From: Zoroaster sp. YZ-2022
Lineage: Eukaryota > Echinodermata > Asteroidea > Forcipulatida > Zoroasteridae
Assembly (NCBI GenBank): GCA_029582265.1
Contig: CM055822.1
Location: forward strand, 5,635,200-5,699,199
Length of the DNA: 64,000 nt
Direction of reading: 5' to 3'
Below, one piece after another: positions 1 through 10,055 of the stretch; the first letter of the stretch is position 1, and each line of letters starts with the position of its first letter. A program made the position numbers and the translations under genes. A model generated the notes under the pieces. That model did no database searches, was not told the DNA's origin, and worked only from the letters and a program-made list of their open reading frames with translations.

Positions 1-107
1 GTTCACCTGCTTAGCTATAATTTTTGCTTAGCTTGGGCCGCTTTACATCTTGAGATGGTTCCACCATGCCCCTTGTGAATTAGTTTTAAGAAAATAATAT
101 ATATATA

Positions 108-478
108 GAATAATAACAATAATAATAATAATAATAATAATAGAGCCATTTTTAAAGCGCTCTTACACGAGGTATCACAGCACTGTACATTATTACCCCT
201 GCTCATCAGGCACTTTCCTGAAACCATCTCGGCTCCCTGGGGAGTATACAGCTCAATTGCTGCCATTTCGGCACATATGGGCTAATCAAAGACAACAATT
301 ACCAACTCTGCCCTCACAGGTACCCATTTACTCCTGGGTGGAGAGAAGCAATTATGGTAAAGTGTCTTGCTCGAGGACACAAGCACAATGGTCGCGGTTG
401 GGATTCGAACCCACATTCTGATGACTCAGCCATCAGAACACAAATCCGATGCACTTAACCTCTCGACCGTGGCACTCC
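108..478 (-). mobile_element. tRNA-derived SINE, diverged subfamily
   Basis: Read on the minus strand, the copy starts with a tRNA-like head (box A-like near 470, box B GGTTCGAATCC complement near 405), continues through a body shared with the other SINE copies (the 'ctccctggggagtatacagctcaattgctgcc' region, here at about 230-268), and ends in an AAT-rich tail at 108-146. The head differs from the tRNA-Leu(CAA)-type copies at 3051 and 37871 and matches those at 57985 and 59690, so two subfamilies are present. Confidence 0.8.
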
Positions 479-639
479 ACTCCATATAAAAAAAATGGGA
501 TGTTAGTCGTGACCCTCCTTGTTAATATTTACATACATGGAGTATTGAAATCAACTCCTGTTAACGGTTTCATTATCAGGTACATGTGAGCAGTGGTGTG
601 CATAGGGACTTTGACTACAGGTGAACTCATCAGGCCTAC

Positions 640-960
640 GTCTCTTCCCCACTGCAAGAGATAAACAGAGGAACCGGTGAAAACATACAGTTAAGGTTAT
701 GGAAAGTGGCCATCTTAGCTGAAAAATTGCCATATTATGAACCAGTGGACATAGTTTTACACCCAATTACACCAAGTCATGGAACTTGTCCTTTGTTTCT
801 TCTCCAGTGTAAGAGATAAACAGAGGAACCGGTGAAAACATACAGTTAAGGTTATGGAAAGTGGCCATCTTAGCTGTAAAATTGCCTATTATGAACCAGT
901 GGACGTAGTTTACACCCAATTACAGTTTTCTAAGTCTTGGAAGTCCTTTGTCTCTTCTTC
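640..960. repeat. Tandem duplication of about 155 bp
   Basis: Two adjacent copies share the block beginning 'aagagataaacagaggaacc' (about 657 and 811) through 'ttacacccaattac'. A third, degenerate piece lies near 1302-1355. No coding content is seen. Confidence 0.75.
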
Positions 961-1424
961 AGTGTATTAACCCTATAGGTTTAACAATCAAAGACACTCC
1001 CAACCCATTGACTTTGTGCAGTGCAGTGCACTCAGATAAATGCAAGGACATGTGGCTCAATTTAATGGTAGGAGGTCAAACCAAAACCACTCGACTGTAA
1101 CTTATGCAGTACATACACAGCTCTGTGTGACTCTGCATATAACTTGTAAGACATACACAAGTGTGTTTGACTTTGCCACTATCTCCAGCACTCTTATACA
1201 CATGTGTGAACAATTGGCAATGCAACCAAAAATACTCAAGTGACTGTCTGTGGGTGCGGTGCTTACTGGGCCAAATTTCAGCCTGGGCATAGGAGGGTTA
1301 ATAGATAAACAGGTACTGGTGTAATACATAAACAAGGTTGTGGAAAGAGGCCATCTACGAAACCAATGAAAAATGACAACATATGTAAAATTTCCACCGA
1401 AAAGAAACAAGCTATCAATAAGTT

Positions 1425-1549
1425 ATATGGGCAATGCCATGGTTACTCACGTTACATTTTTTGAGATTTTGGGCCCACTCTTAATGGCATTAAGAGGGGG
1501 CCCAAAACTTTTAAAATGTAACGTGAGTAACCATAGAATTGCCCATATG
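1425..1549. repeat. Perfect-looking 125-bp hairpin (foldback MITE or hairpin RNA)
   Basis: The left arm (atatgggcaatgccatggtt...) is repeated in inverted order on the right (...aaccatagaattgcccatat) around a very short loop near 1490. Arms are about 58 bp with a few mismatches and include an inverted gggccc-containing core. It could be a small foldback transposon or could be transcribed as a long hairpin. Confidence 0.75.
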
Positions 1550-1884
1550 CCAGGGGTACTTTAACAAAAAATGTCTTTGAAGAAATGAAAAAGGCATGGT
1601 GGAACAGCGACACAAATAAATACTCTGTTTTGAATGTTAAGCATCTCATCCCCGAGTCAAATTGAGGAACTATGCTTTGTATAATTGCTGCATGAAAACA
1701 AATTGCAGCTGAGAACCCAAGGTATTTATTTTTTGATGAGAATGCATCAAAATTCTTACACGCTAAGGGCACTTTCTTTGGGTAGCCTCCCTTGAGGGAG
1801 GTCACGATTTTGGTAAAAGATTCTGAACAAAGTCAAAGATGGCAGTATCCGCAAAACAGCTTATGGACTTTTATCCCCCGATTA

Positions 1885-2595
1885 TTAACCCTAACCTTCC
1901 CAAATCCTCCAAAATCCTCTTTGCTAAAGTGAAGGATTTTGAAGGATTGAGGTTACATGCTACATGCTCGTTGCTAAAGTGAAAGTATTTGGAGGATTGA
2001 GGTTATTAGGCATACTTGCCTTTCCATGGTACATGTACATCCATGTTTGTTGTAGTGATTGCAAGGTCAGTGCTTGGGTCAGTGGACACTGTTTATTGCT
2101 CCATGCATGCAGGGAGGGTCCCTGGCCATGTACATGTATCACAGATTAGAAACACATGTGCATACATGTCATGTGCTTGCTTTACTACTGAAGGATTTTG
2201 GAGGATTCAGGTTATGTGTAAGCAAATGGGCCTAGTGAGTTAGGAAGGATTCAGGTTATGTGTAAGCAAATGGGCCTAGGGAGTTAGGAATGATTCAGGT
2301 TATGTGTGAGCAAATGGGCCTAGTGAGTTAGGAAGGATTCAGGTTATGTGTAAGCAAATAGGCCTAGGGAGTTAGGAAGGATTCAGGTTATGTGTAAGCA
2401 AATGGGCCTAGGGAGTTAGGAATGATTCAGGTTATGTGTAAGCAAATGGGCCTAGGGAGTTAGGAAGGATTCAGGTTATGTGTAAGCAAATGGGCCTAGG
2501 GAGTTAGGAAGGATTCAGGTTATGTGTAAGCAAATGGGCCTAGGGAGTTAGGAATGATTCAGGTTATGTGTAAGCAAATGGGCCTATGGAGTTAA
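1885..2595. mobile_element. TTAA-flanked MITE with an internal 44-bp tandem array
   Basis: The left end is TTAA followed by CCCTAACCTTCCCAAATCC. The body matches the compact copies at 47660-48026 and 52388-52721. Near the right end one 44-bp segment (gattcaggttatgtgtaagc...cctagggagtt) is repeated about nine times from 2200 to 2591, with single-base variants such as tagtgag/tagggag. The right terminus is TTAA at 2592 but has lost the usual GTTAGGG. It lies downstream of the last visible exon of the oxidoreductase gene, in its GC-AG intron or beyond. Confidence 0.8.
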
Positions 2596-2631
2596 CACAA
2601 AAACTACAGTATGCTGTGTCATAACACTTGC

Positions 2632-5600
2632 CTGTCCAGCAGCATTGACAAAGTATTCACATTTGATATCTCCAAGTGATGTCTGAACTCTAGACACCTT
2701 GCCGTTCTCTGACGATACTCGTTTAACTTTGACTCCTTCAATCAATTTTACACCTATACACAGAGACAAAAGGTATAAACTGAGTCTGACTAGGAACATA
2801 GTCTCGACCCTGTCTAAGCTGTACTAAAAACTGAAACACACTGTAGTCTTGCATCAAGATATCTGGAAGGAATCCATTTGGACTGAATGATTTTTCTGTT
2901 TTACAAAAAAATTACCATCCACCGACTTAAATTTGACACAACAATCCTGTTTTCTCTAAGACGATAACACTTCTGATGAAATTATTTCTCAGTTAGGCTG
3001 TGCCAGGTATCCGGGTATCCAGATACCAGACAGAAACTGTCATTAGTGGAGTGTCGTGGCCGAGCGGTCTAGCTTACCGGACTCAAGTTCTGGTGTTAGC
3101 AGCAGAATGTGGGTTCGAATCCCGGCCGTGACACTTGAGCAAGACACTTAACCATAATTGCTTCTCTCCACCCAGGGGTTAAATGGGTACCTGTGAGGGC
3201 AGAGTTGGTTGATTAGCCCTATATGTGCTGTAATGGCAGCAATTGAGCTGTATACTCCCCAGGGAGGTGAGATGGTTTTAGGAATGATTTATGAGCCTTA
3301 TGAGCAGGGGTAATGATATAATGCGCCTTGATAACCACTTAGTTGGTGGATACGTGCGATATATAAGTCCACACATTATTATTATTACTAACCAGTTCCA
3401 TTTTTCGGTTCTAATTACCCATAAACGACTTTTTAAAATTTCGACTGAACATTTAAGCCACCCAAATGGAAGTCTCTGATTTTTGGGGATGCTACGAGTC
3501 GTTTTTAATATCGAGGTGTGAAATTATTACAGTAAGTATTTATTATGACTCTAATAAAACAAGAGTTCGTATATTTTGTACTTCTCCACATAGCATCAAG
3601 AATTTTTTTAATTTTCAGATGAATAAGATCAATTTTTCGGCTGACATCTCAAAATATCAGATTTTATGGTTTCTTGTCATAGACCAGTGTACATTTTGTG
3701 GCCTGTGCAGTTTGACCTTTGGGGCTTTTTTTATAAACATGTGATGTCACTGGTCACATCGTCAATATGTTTGTTGGTTTACCTCTGTTCTTAGCTCCCC
3801 TGGCAAGTGACATGGCAGTATTCGTGGGGTCAGTCACTCCATCTTCAGGTAGATATATTGCCCCCTCAAGATCATCTGTTCTTATCCATGGCACAAAGGA
3901 ATTAATCTCCGATGGTGCTAGCAAAGTGTGCTCTATATTTCTTGCTCTGGTAGAAATAAAAAAATAGCTGAGCTTGTTGAATTAAGGATTGCTGAATTAA
4001 GGATGCACATGAGTTATGCACAATGAGTTATTTTCCCGAATGAAATAAATAATAACAGAAGTCTATTGTAAGATTTAAGGATAATTACCTACATGAAGTA
4101 GAAGTCTATGACCTACACCATTAGTATGCCAGTCCTGTAATAATCTAGTCCATGGCATTGTACTCCAAGAACAATGGCATTGGGTCATTCATGACTTTGT
4201 ATTCCATGGACTGATGCAATAAGTCTCAAAAGAAGCTGTGTATCAGGATTGACTTGCCGGTGTGTACGAGAACTGTACTTTACATGCGCGTAATCACTTC
4301 AATCAAGTGAGTGTTGTAGCCAAGTGATTGTTGTAGCCAAGTGATTGTTGCATCTAGTTTGCGTCCCGCTTAGTATTGAAACCAGCAAGTTGCATCGGGC
4401 GTTTATCTCATGGTGCTCTCTCAAGCAGGGTTGACGAACTCGCTACCGTGCTAGAGTACAATGCCATGGACTTCATTACAGCAGCATGGCACACTTTGCA
4501 TAGGTAACAGACTTTTGATAATAACAATATCACTTTGGGCTAAAATGGATATACCAAAGTCCTCAGCTTTGACATTTGTGTACTTACCTAGCCAAGGCTA
4601 CATTTTTCTTAATGTCTATCATGCGATCCTTGGTCTGTGCCACAATGACAGATCCTATTCTTTTATATCCTAAAGGAAAATCACCATTCGACATTCATTA
4701 TAAATTGGACAATACGTGAATATTGATACAGACAATGATGAGGAATCATGCCCGATTAGATTTCCTTGACAAAAGAAACACAAATGTGACAATGTGCGAA
4801 CAAAATTATTTATACAAGTTGACTTAAAAAATCACAGAGAGTTTGCGAGAATGCGTAACTTCCTAGCACTGTGGATATGAGCATCAACGCGTAACACAAT
4901 CTTGAATTTTTAGCATGTTAAGGGGAGAGAGTCGCTGCAGGGAACAATTTTGTTCTAAAAATTTGCAGTTACATTTTTAACCCATATCCGCCGATCTACG
5001 TGATAACCCGTAGATATGTAAAACGCTACAAACGCCGACCTACGTGATTTTGCGTACCGTGTTTTTGTCCAATTCCAATTTACTACGTTTTTCCGATGAC
5101 TGTATTTCATGATTATAGATATGAAATTAGACAAGTCTGACATCATAATAAAGTGCATGTTCTCCTATTTCCATCAGTATATAGTGTGTCTGTGTCAGTG
5201 ATTGTAATATTCTCTAAATAAGGAATCTTTCTGATTGTGTGCAAAAACAATGTATCTCTGTGTGGGGGCTTAGGCACATGCAGTCTTTTGTGTGTTTACA
5301 TGGTTAGGCGGATATGGGTTAAGGCAGAGCATTTGTTGCAATGTATGTTCAATGCTAATTTTGAAAAGGAACACTTTGTGTAACCAATTGTAAATTTTGC
5401 ATTGCCTTTTGCTCTGGTCAGTTACGATGACTGCTTACTTGCTACTATCACAGGATATCGTGTCCTCCTGCCCCTTACGGTTAGTGATCAGTCATGTCAG
5501 ACTTACCTGTACTTAGACCAGTCTCTTCCTCCAAGGATGCATATAAACTTGCAGTCCTTTTGGCTATTGCAAATAACAGTGGGTGTTTCCTTTGCAAACC

Positions 5601-6632
5601 AACGAGGGCTGCTGAATGCCATGTTGTCCCACATGTCAGGCTAAAAACGAAACAAAGAAAGTCATATGACAGTCAAGGTCAGATATAGAATGAATTTGGC
5701 AGGGGCTAAATTCCAATAGGGACAAACAAAGCAAAGCTATTAACAGCGTGGAAGGGGGCCCTGGAATTGTTTGATTCTAGGTGCTCTCTGGTACAATCTG
5801 AGGGCCATATGTGCATCAGCAGCATGGTATTCTTGTTTTCACAAGGGGGTATTAGAAAGGTTTTTGGGCAGGGCCATGGCCTCCAATAGAACCCTTGGAT
5901 CTGTCGGTGGTTACACTGTTCTCAGGGTTGTTTGATCATGTAGTTTTGATAATCTAGAATTACAGAGACCAAGGAGTATCAATTGCAGTGGTCTTGGCCC
6001 TATGTGCCTCTTAAAAATGTTCCCTGCAGATTATGGAAATGTGAATTGAATATTAACCCTCCTACTATAACTGCACTTTTGTGGGAAGTTGCTACAGAGG
6101 TCAAAATCAGTCAGCTGCCTGTTTTGACTGTTGACCCAAATGTGCACATAGGAGCATTTTTGACTGGTTCTTACTGTCATTTTGACCACCATCAACAATA
6201 CCAGACAATGCTTTTACCAGTCAAAAACAGTCGACTCATTTTAACCTGTTAATGTACTTAACTACATGTAAGGTTTAACAGTGTTTGACTTTTAAGTGGA
6301 CTAGATATACCTTGGCAAGTATATCAACATTTTGACTGATTTTGACCCTTGTAAGTTGTAGTAGTAGGAGGGTTAACCCACCTCCCTTGTTCTAGAAGAA
6401 CAACATCTGTCAGTCCTAGTTTGGCAAGGTTGTAGGCTGCCGACAGGCCTGCTATTCCCCCGCCGCAAATCACCACCTTAGCCTCTTGAGGAAGGGTGAC
6501 TTGAGCAACTTGGCCATCTAGGGTGGACGCTCCACTGCAGCAACGGAGGTGTACTGATACTGGTGCAATTGGATATTTGCGGGCAAGTTGTACGTAACAC
6601 TTCAGACGACCCGTTGACTGTATGCGTAACAT
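2632..6632 (-). CDS. Mitochondrial FAD-dependent oxidoreductase, DMGDH/SARDH/PDPR family, first five coding exons (3' end outside window)
   Basis: Coding exons on the minus strand are 6632-6382, 5640-5507, 4669-4588, 3946-3783 and 2753-2632. Together they give about 251 residues, and the phase matches at all four junctions (AG+C, G+GA, AG+A, G+GT). The N-terminus (MLRIQSTGRLKCYVQLARKY) is basic and lacks acidic residues, like a mitochondrial presequence. Exon 1 carries the FAD-binding Rossmann motif GGGIAGLSAAYNLAKLG and VVLLEQG; exon 2 has GTTWHSAALVG and EEETGLSTG; exon 4 has LPEDGVTDPTNT; exon 5 ends FVNAAGQ. This order is that of the DAO domain of dimethylglycine and sarcosine dehydrogenases and of the pyruvate dehydrogenase phosphatase regulatory subunit. 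The C-terminal half is missing because the gene runs past the window. A 5'UTR intron is possible (GTAAGT complement at 6743-6748, acceptor just upstream of the ATG). Which paralogue it is cannot be decided from this half. Confidence 0.88.
2995..3575 (+). mobile_element. hAT-like non-autonomous element fragment, carrying a SINE
   Basis: The left end 'taggctgtgccaggtatcc' and the body (cagaaactgtcattag; ggaagtctctgatttttggg) match the elements at 46130-46920 and 61003-61930. A SINE interrupts it at 3051-3393. The segment 'tcgtttttaatatcgaggtg' at 3501-3520 is the uninterrupted version of the site that carries a TTAA element at 61241-61853. The right end is not clear. Confidence 0.6.
3051..3393 (+). 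mobile_element. tRNA-Leu-derived SINE, best head in the window
   Basis: The head starts GTCGTGGCCGAGCGGTCTAG (box A), has an anticodon-arm-like stretch GGACTCAAGTTCTGG typical of tRNA-Leu(CAA), and box B GGTTCGAATCCC near 3113. A roughly 230-bp tRNA-unrelated body follows, with an (ATT)n tail at 3381-3393. It lies in the intron between oxidoreductase exons 4 and 5. RNA polymerase III promoter elements look intact. Confidence 0.88.
4977..5322. mobile_element. TTAA-flanked MITE, 338 bp
   Basis: TTAA at both ends, with inverted termini CCCATATCCGCC (4981) and GGCGGATATGGG (5307-5318). It lies in the intron between oxidoreductase exons 2 and 3. No ORF. The termini and target fit a piggyBac-type element but no transposase is present to confirm this. 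Confidence 0.8.
6053..6376. mobile_element. TTAA-flanked MITE next to the exon 1 splice donor
   Basis: Inverted termini CCCTCCTACTATAA and (right, complement) CCCTCCTACTAC, with TTAA on each side. The interior is rich in short inverted gtcaaaa/ttttgac motifs. A second copy in the opposite orientation is at 54605-54916. The right TTAA (6373-6376) lies five bases into intron 1 of the oxidoreductase gene on the minus strand. Confidence 0.85.
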
Positions 6633-7041
6633 GATCGAGACTGGGCAGTTGCTTTGTTAAAATCTTCTTTTAAAAATAAAATAAAAATAAATCGTCCATG
6701 TATGTCATTTGCAGTACTTGTGAAATGACATACTTAAAACTTACCTTTGGCTTAGCATTTCTCAGAAAACTTACAAAACTATGGCATATTACTGGTTGCT
6801 TAAACTTATCTAAGTCATACTTGTTACAAAAATTAAATTCATAGTGAAATTGTATGATTTACTGGAAAGTTAGTGCTTGTGAAAGTGGAAAAAGTTGTTT
6901 AACCTTGATGCTTTTAAATTGAAGATCGCCCAAGCGAAATGTTAGCCGCGCCCCTGACTGACCGTTTCCCTTCATTCACTTGGAAAAAGGTGAATAAGTT
7001 TTTTTGAAAGATGAATAGACCTTATGCCGTCGCAAACGGAA

Positions 7042-7167
7042 GGTCGCCATCTATCAGAGGCTAGAGGTCACTCATTGGTTCATGTATGCACGCTGTGCGT
7101 GCGTATACGCACAGCGCGCATACATGAACCAATGAGTGACCTTCTCTAGCCTCTGATAGAGGGCGAT
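7042..7167. repeat. Long palindrome (foldback)
   Basis: Arms of about 60 bp: tcgccatctatcagaggcta... on the left and ...tagcctctgatagagggcga on the right, with caatgagtgacc/ggtcactcattg inside. The centre is near 7105. It lies about 400 bp upstream of the oxidoreductase ATG, so it is in or near the promoter region. Probably a foldback MITE. Confidence 0.8.
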
Positions 7168-7726
7168 ATTCAGTTTGTGACATCATATGCATTAATAATA
7201 GGTCTATAACCTGTCTATCTATACATTTGTTCAAATCTACTGCATTAAGTCAATAACAATTAACATTTTTCTAAAACCGAAATTTCCGTAAATAAACGTC
7301 AATGTTTTTATCATAAAATCTCTCAAAATAAAATTGTATTCCCTTTTTCAATAATTGGGATCTAACAATACACTCGTTGGGTTTATGTTAACAACTCAAC
7401 AAGGTACAAAACTATACACCGACATGACCGAAGCGAAGGTAGGCCTAGTAAATTTACGTAATCTGACTTGTAAATACACAACTGCGGTTCCTAGATCAAA
7501 TTCAGAAAAAGGGAAAAAAGGTGTTGAAAATTTGGCCCTGCATTCTAGTTCTATAGGTACTCCCAACTCAAATATATATATTTTTTTAAAGGTTCAAACG
7601 TGAAATAACACTCACACGACATCGCAAAAATGGCTATCATCAAGATAAGACATTGGGTGCAAATTCACCGCTAGAGCTACTACCTAGAGGGCTACGATGT
7701 GCACTATATACACTACTGATGCATGC

Positions 7727-8105
7727 TCGGGGGGCGTATTATTTTTTTTACACCGCAGCGACGGGTTTTGTACGCATTTCGCCCTTGTGTCAAGACTATG
7801 AACCCATTCAGCACGCATGCGCGCGAAGGGATTTTCGACACGCAAAAAAAACCTACCATCAACCATGGAGGTCTATTTTATACCTCCATGCATCAACCAT
7901 GGAGCTATAGCTCCATGCATCAACGGAGCTGAGAGGGAATGGCTCCATGAGTTCCACTGCAGAGCGCCATGGTCGACTGCAGCTTGGAGTTTTCTATCGT
8001 CGCGCGCCTAGGGTTTCGTAGTCTCTCTCTCAAGACCGGAATTGGCACTTTTACTGCACAAAACCCGTCGCTGCGGTGTAAAAAAAAAATACGCGCTCGG
8101 GGGGG
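7727..8105. repeat. Inverted repeat pair, 38-bp arms
   Basis: acaccgcagcgacgggtttt at about 7750 is inverted as aaaacccgtcgctgcggtgt at 8062-8081, with matching poly-T/poly-A and gcgtat/atacgc outside. The 280-bp interior has short ccatgg-containing repeats near 7863-7985. It may be the end pair of a small DNA element. GC content is higher than its surroundings. Confidence 0.6.
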
Positions 8106-8143
8106 CCGGGGAGTGGTGGGTCGGGTTCCCCGTGTGGTATATC

Positions 8144-8850
8144 CTAGACTTGATTTCAAGTCTGAGATCGCGGTTATTTTTGTCTGCATCAGCCACGCAA
8201 AACGCCGTTTACCCCTACTGGCTATCACATGCACAGCCCTAACTCGCGATCTCAGACTTGACCCTCTTTTGTTTGTGGATTCATGTTTCATAGCTAAAAT
8301 TTACATAATAATACGGATGCTAGAGAGACGGCCAATCAGGAGGCCACAAAAACCTTGTAGGCCGCGTCTATTACTAACAGGTTACACTCGCTTAAAATTC
8401 TTTCTGTAATATTCATTCGATATTAAATTTGTATAGTGCTTGGTACGTAAATAGTATTTTAAATTATAGGTAAATTTAATGAGATCTTAGAGTTGTAAAA
8501 AAGCACAAAATAAAATACACAATTGCTTCTCTACAAAGAACGTCTTACCTACAGTTTAAATGGAATCGTTGAGTACATCTCCTCCAACTGCATGTAGAAG
8601 GTTTAATTTGAATATTCATGTTATGGAAGGCTTTCCGACCAATCAGATTGTTCCGTCCACTTTTGGACTAATTCGCAATAGGGTGTGTACAAACCGACGA
8701 ACAACATTCCCAAGTCTGTGATCGAAGGTTAATGTCGGAGGTTAATACACAAGAGGGCGCTATTTAATGCGATACTGCAGAGCCGTATTGGCTTCAGGCA
8801 GACAAAAAACCACGATCACAGACTTGGAACCAAGTCTAGGTATATAATAT
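8144..8850. mobile_element. Non-autonomous DNA element with about 48-bp inverted termini
   Basis: The block beginning tatatcctagacttgatttc (8146) is repeated in inverted order ending at about 8848 (...accaagtctaggtatata). Both ends contain an internal small palindrome around 'cttgatttcaag'. A third partial inversion lies at 8240-8262. No transposase is seen. The right end abuts the 5' LTR of the gypsy element. Confidence 0.55.
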
Positions 8851-8887
8851 TCTGGCTTTCGCTCGTCTTTTTTGTGCATGTTGATAT

Positions 8888-9369
8888 TTAGCGAAAACGA
8901 TCGCTGATGGCGCTGTTTAGCGCGCGTAATGTTAATTAGGTCAATGTTACAAAGTGCGCGCGTGTGTGCCTGGGGATCCAGGGACGACGTGCGCGCACTG
9001 CTGTTTAATGTTATACTGTAATTTTGTAATTGTGCAGGTACGGTGTTCCCACCGAATTAGTTTAGGGTTAGTTCTGACTTCGACAGCAAACAGTGATCAT
9101 CATCTACATGCATTACTAACGATAAGTTCAATAGTTATAACTCCATCATTTCGGCGGGAACAACTGGTAATGATGTAAGTTGATTATTATAAATGGATAT
9201 GCAGTTATTTTCTTGAAACAAAAGAGAATCAGCTAGTTCCAGTTAAACCTTAAATCCTTGGTGTCCGTTTGATTTATTTATTGGTGTCTGTCCGTTTCCG
9301 TTAACTATTTTAAGCCAGATTTCAAGCCCGTACATAAAAAGTCCTTAGACCGCGACGGTGCGCGTTACA
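8888..9369 (+). repeat. 5' LTR of the gypsy element
   Basis: It aligns with 16836-17002 plus 18481-18773. It begins ttagcgaaaacgatcgctga (the canonical TG of the 3' copy, tgtagcg, is lost) and ends ggtgcgcgttaca. GTAAGT at 9175-9180 is a candidate splice donor inside the LTR. Confidence 0.9.
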
Positions 9370-9370
9370 T

Positions 9371-9390
9371 TGGTGGCAGCGGTGGGATTC
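9371..9390 (+). promoter_or_regulatory. Primer binding site for tRNA-Leu
   Basis: TGGTGGCAGCGGTGGGATTC is complementary to the 3' end of animal tRNA-Leu (AAG/UAG isoacceptors, ...GAATCCCACCGCTGCCA plus CCA) over all 20 bases. It starts two bases after the 5' LTR. Confidence 0.85.
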
Positions 9391-9436
9391 AGCTTTGGCT
9401 AAATCAGTTAATTTGCATTGAATTTGGGGATAATTC

Positions 9437-9870
9437 TTACCGAGCCGTGGTGAAGTTATCAACCGGGGAGAAAGCGACGCAAGACGGCAGTGGTGTTTAC
9501 CGAGCCGTGGGGAAGTTCTCAACCGGACAGAAAGCGACGCAGAACGGCAGCGGTGTTTACTGAGCCGCGGTGAAGTTCTCAACCAGGGGAATAAACGACC
9601 AAATAACGGCAGTGGTGTAAACCGAGCCGTGGTGAAGTTCTCAACTGGGGAGAAAGCAACGCAGAACGGCAGAGGTGTTTACCGAGCCGTGGTGAAGTTC
9701 TGAACCGGACAGAAAGCGACGCAGAACGGCAGTGGACTGAGCCGCGGTGAAGTTCTCAACCAGGGGAATAAACGACCAAGTAACGGCAGTGGTGTAAACC
9801 GAGCCGTGTTGAAGTTCTCAACCGGGGAATAAACGACGTAGAACGGCAGTGGTGTAAACCGAACCGCGGG
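9437..9870 (+). repeat. 60-bp tandem array in the retrotransposon leader
   Basis: About seven copies of a unit starting TTACCGAGCCGTGGTGAAGT and ending gcagaacggcagtggtgt, with variants 'accaggggaataaacgacca'. It lies between primer site and gag, the usual place of the packaging signal. A second short array of a roughly 15-bp 'cccggattcatccgc' unit follows at 9903-9976. Confidence 0.9.
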
Positions 9871-10055
9871 GTCCTTAATTAACCCATGATTATAGACTAA
9901 GTCAGATTCATCCGCCACCCGATACATCCGCCCAGATTCATCCGCCCGGAGTCATCCGCCCGGATTCATCCGCCTGTGCAGAGAAATATAGTTCTTAAAT
10001 TAGTTATCCTATGTACAGTGAATAATAATTAGGGTTAATTGGCAGTTAGTTTACA

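Noticed and set aside
2200..2591. CRISPR-like array of direct repeats
   Set aside because: Repeats are head-to-tail without spacers, lie in a eukaryotic MITE and have no cas genes.
3056..3130. tRNA-Leu gene
   Set aside because: The acceptor stem and structure are degraded and the sequence continues into a repeated body with an (ATT)n tail; it is the head of a SINE, as are the other six copies.
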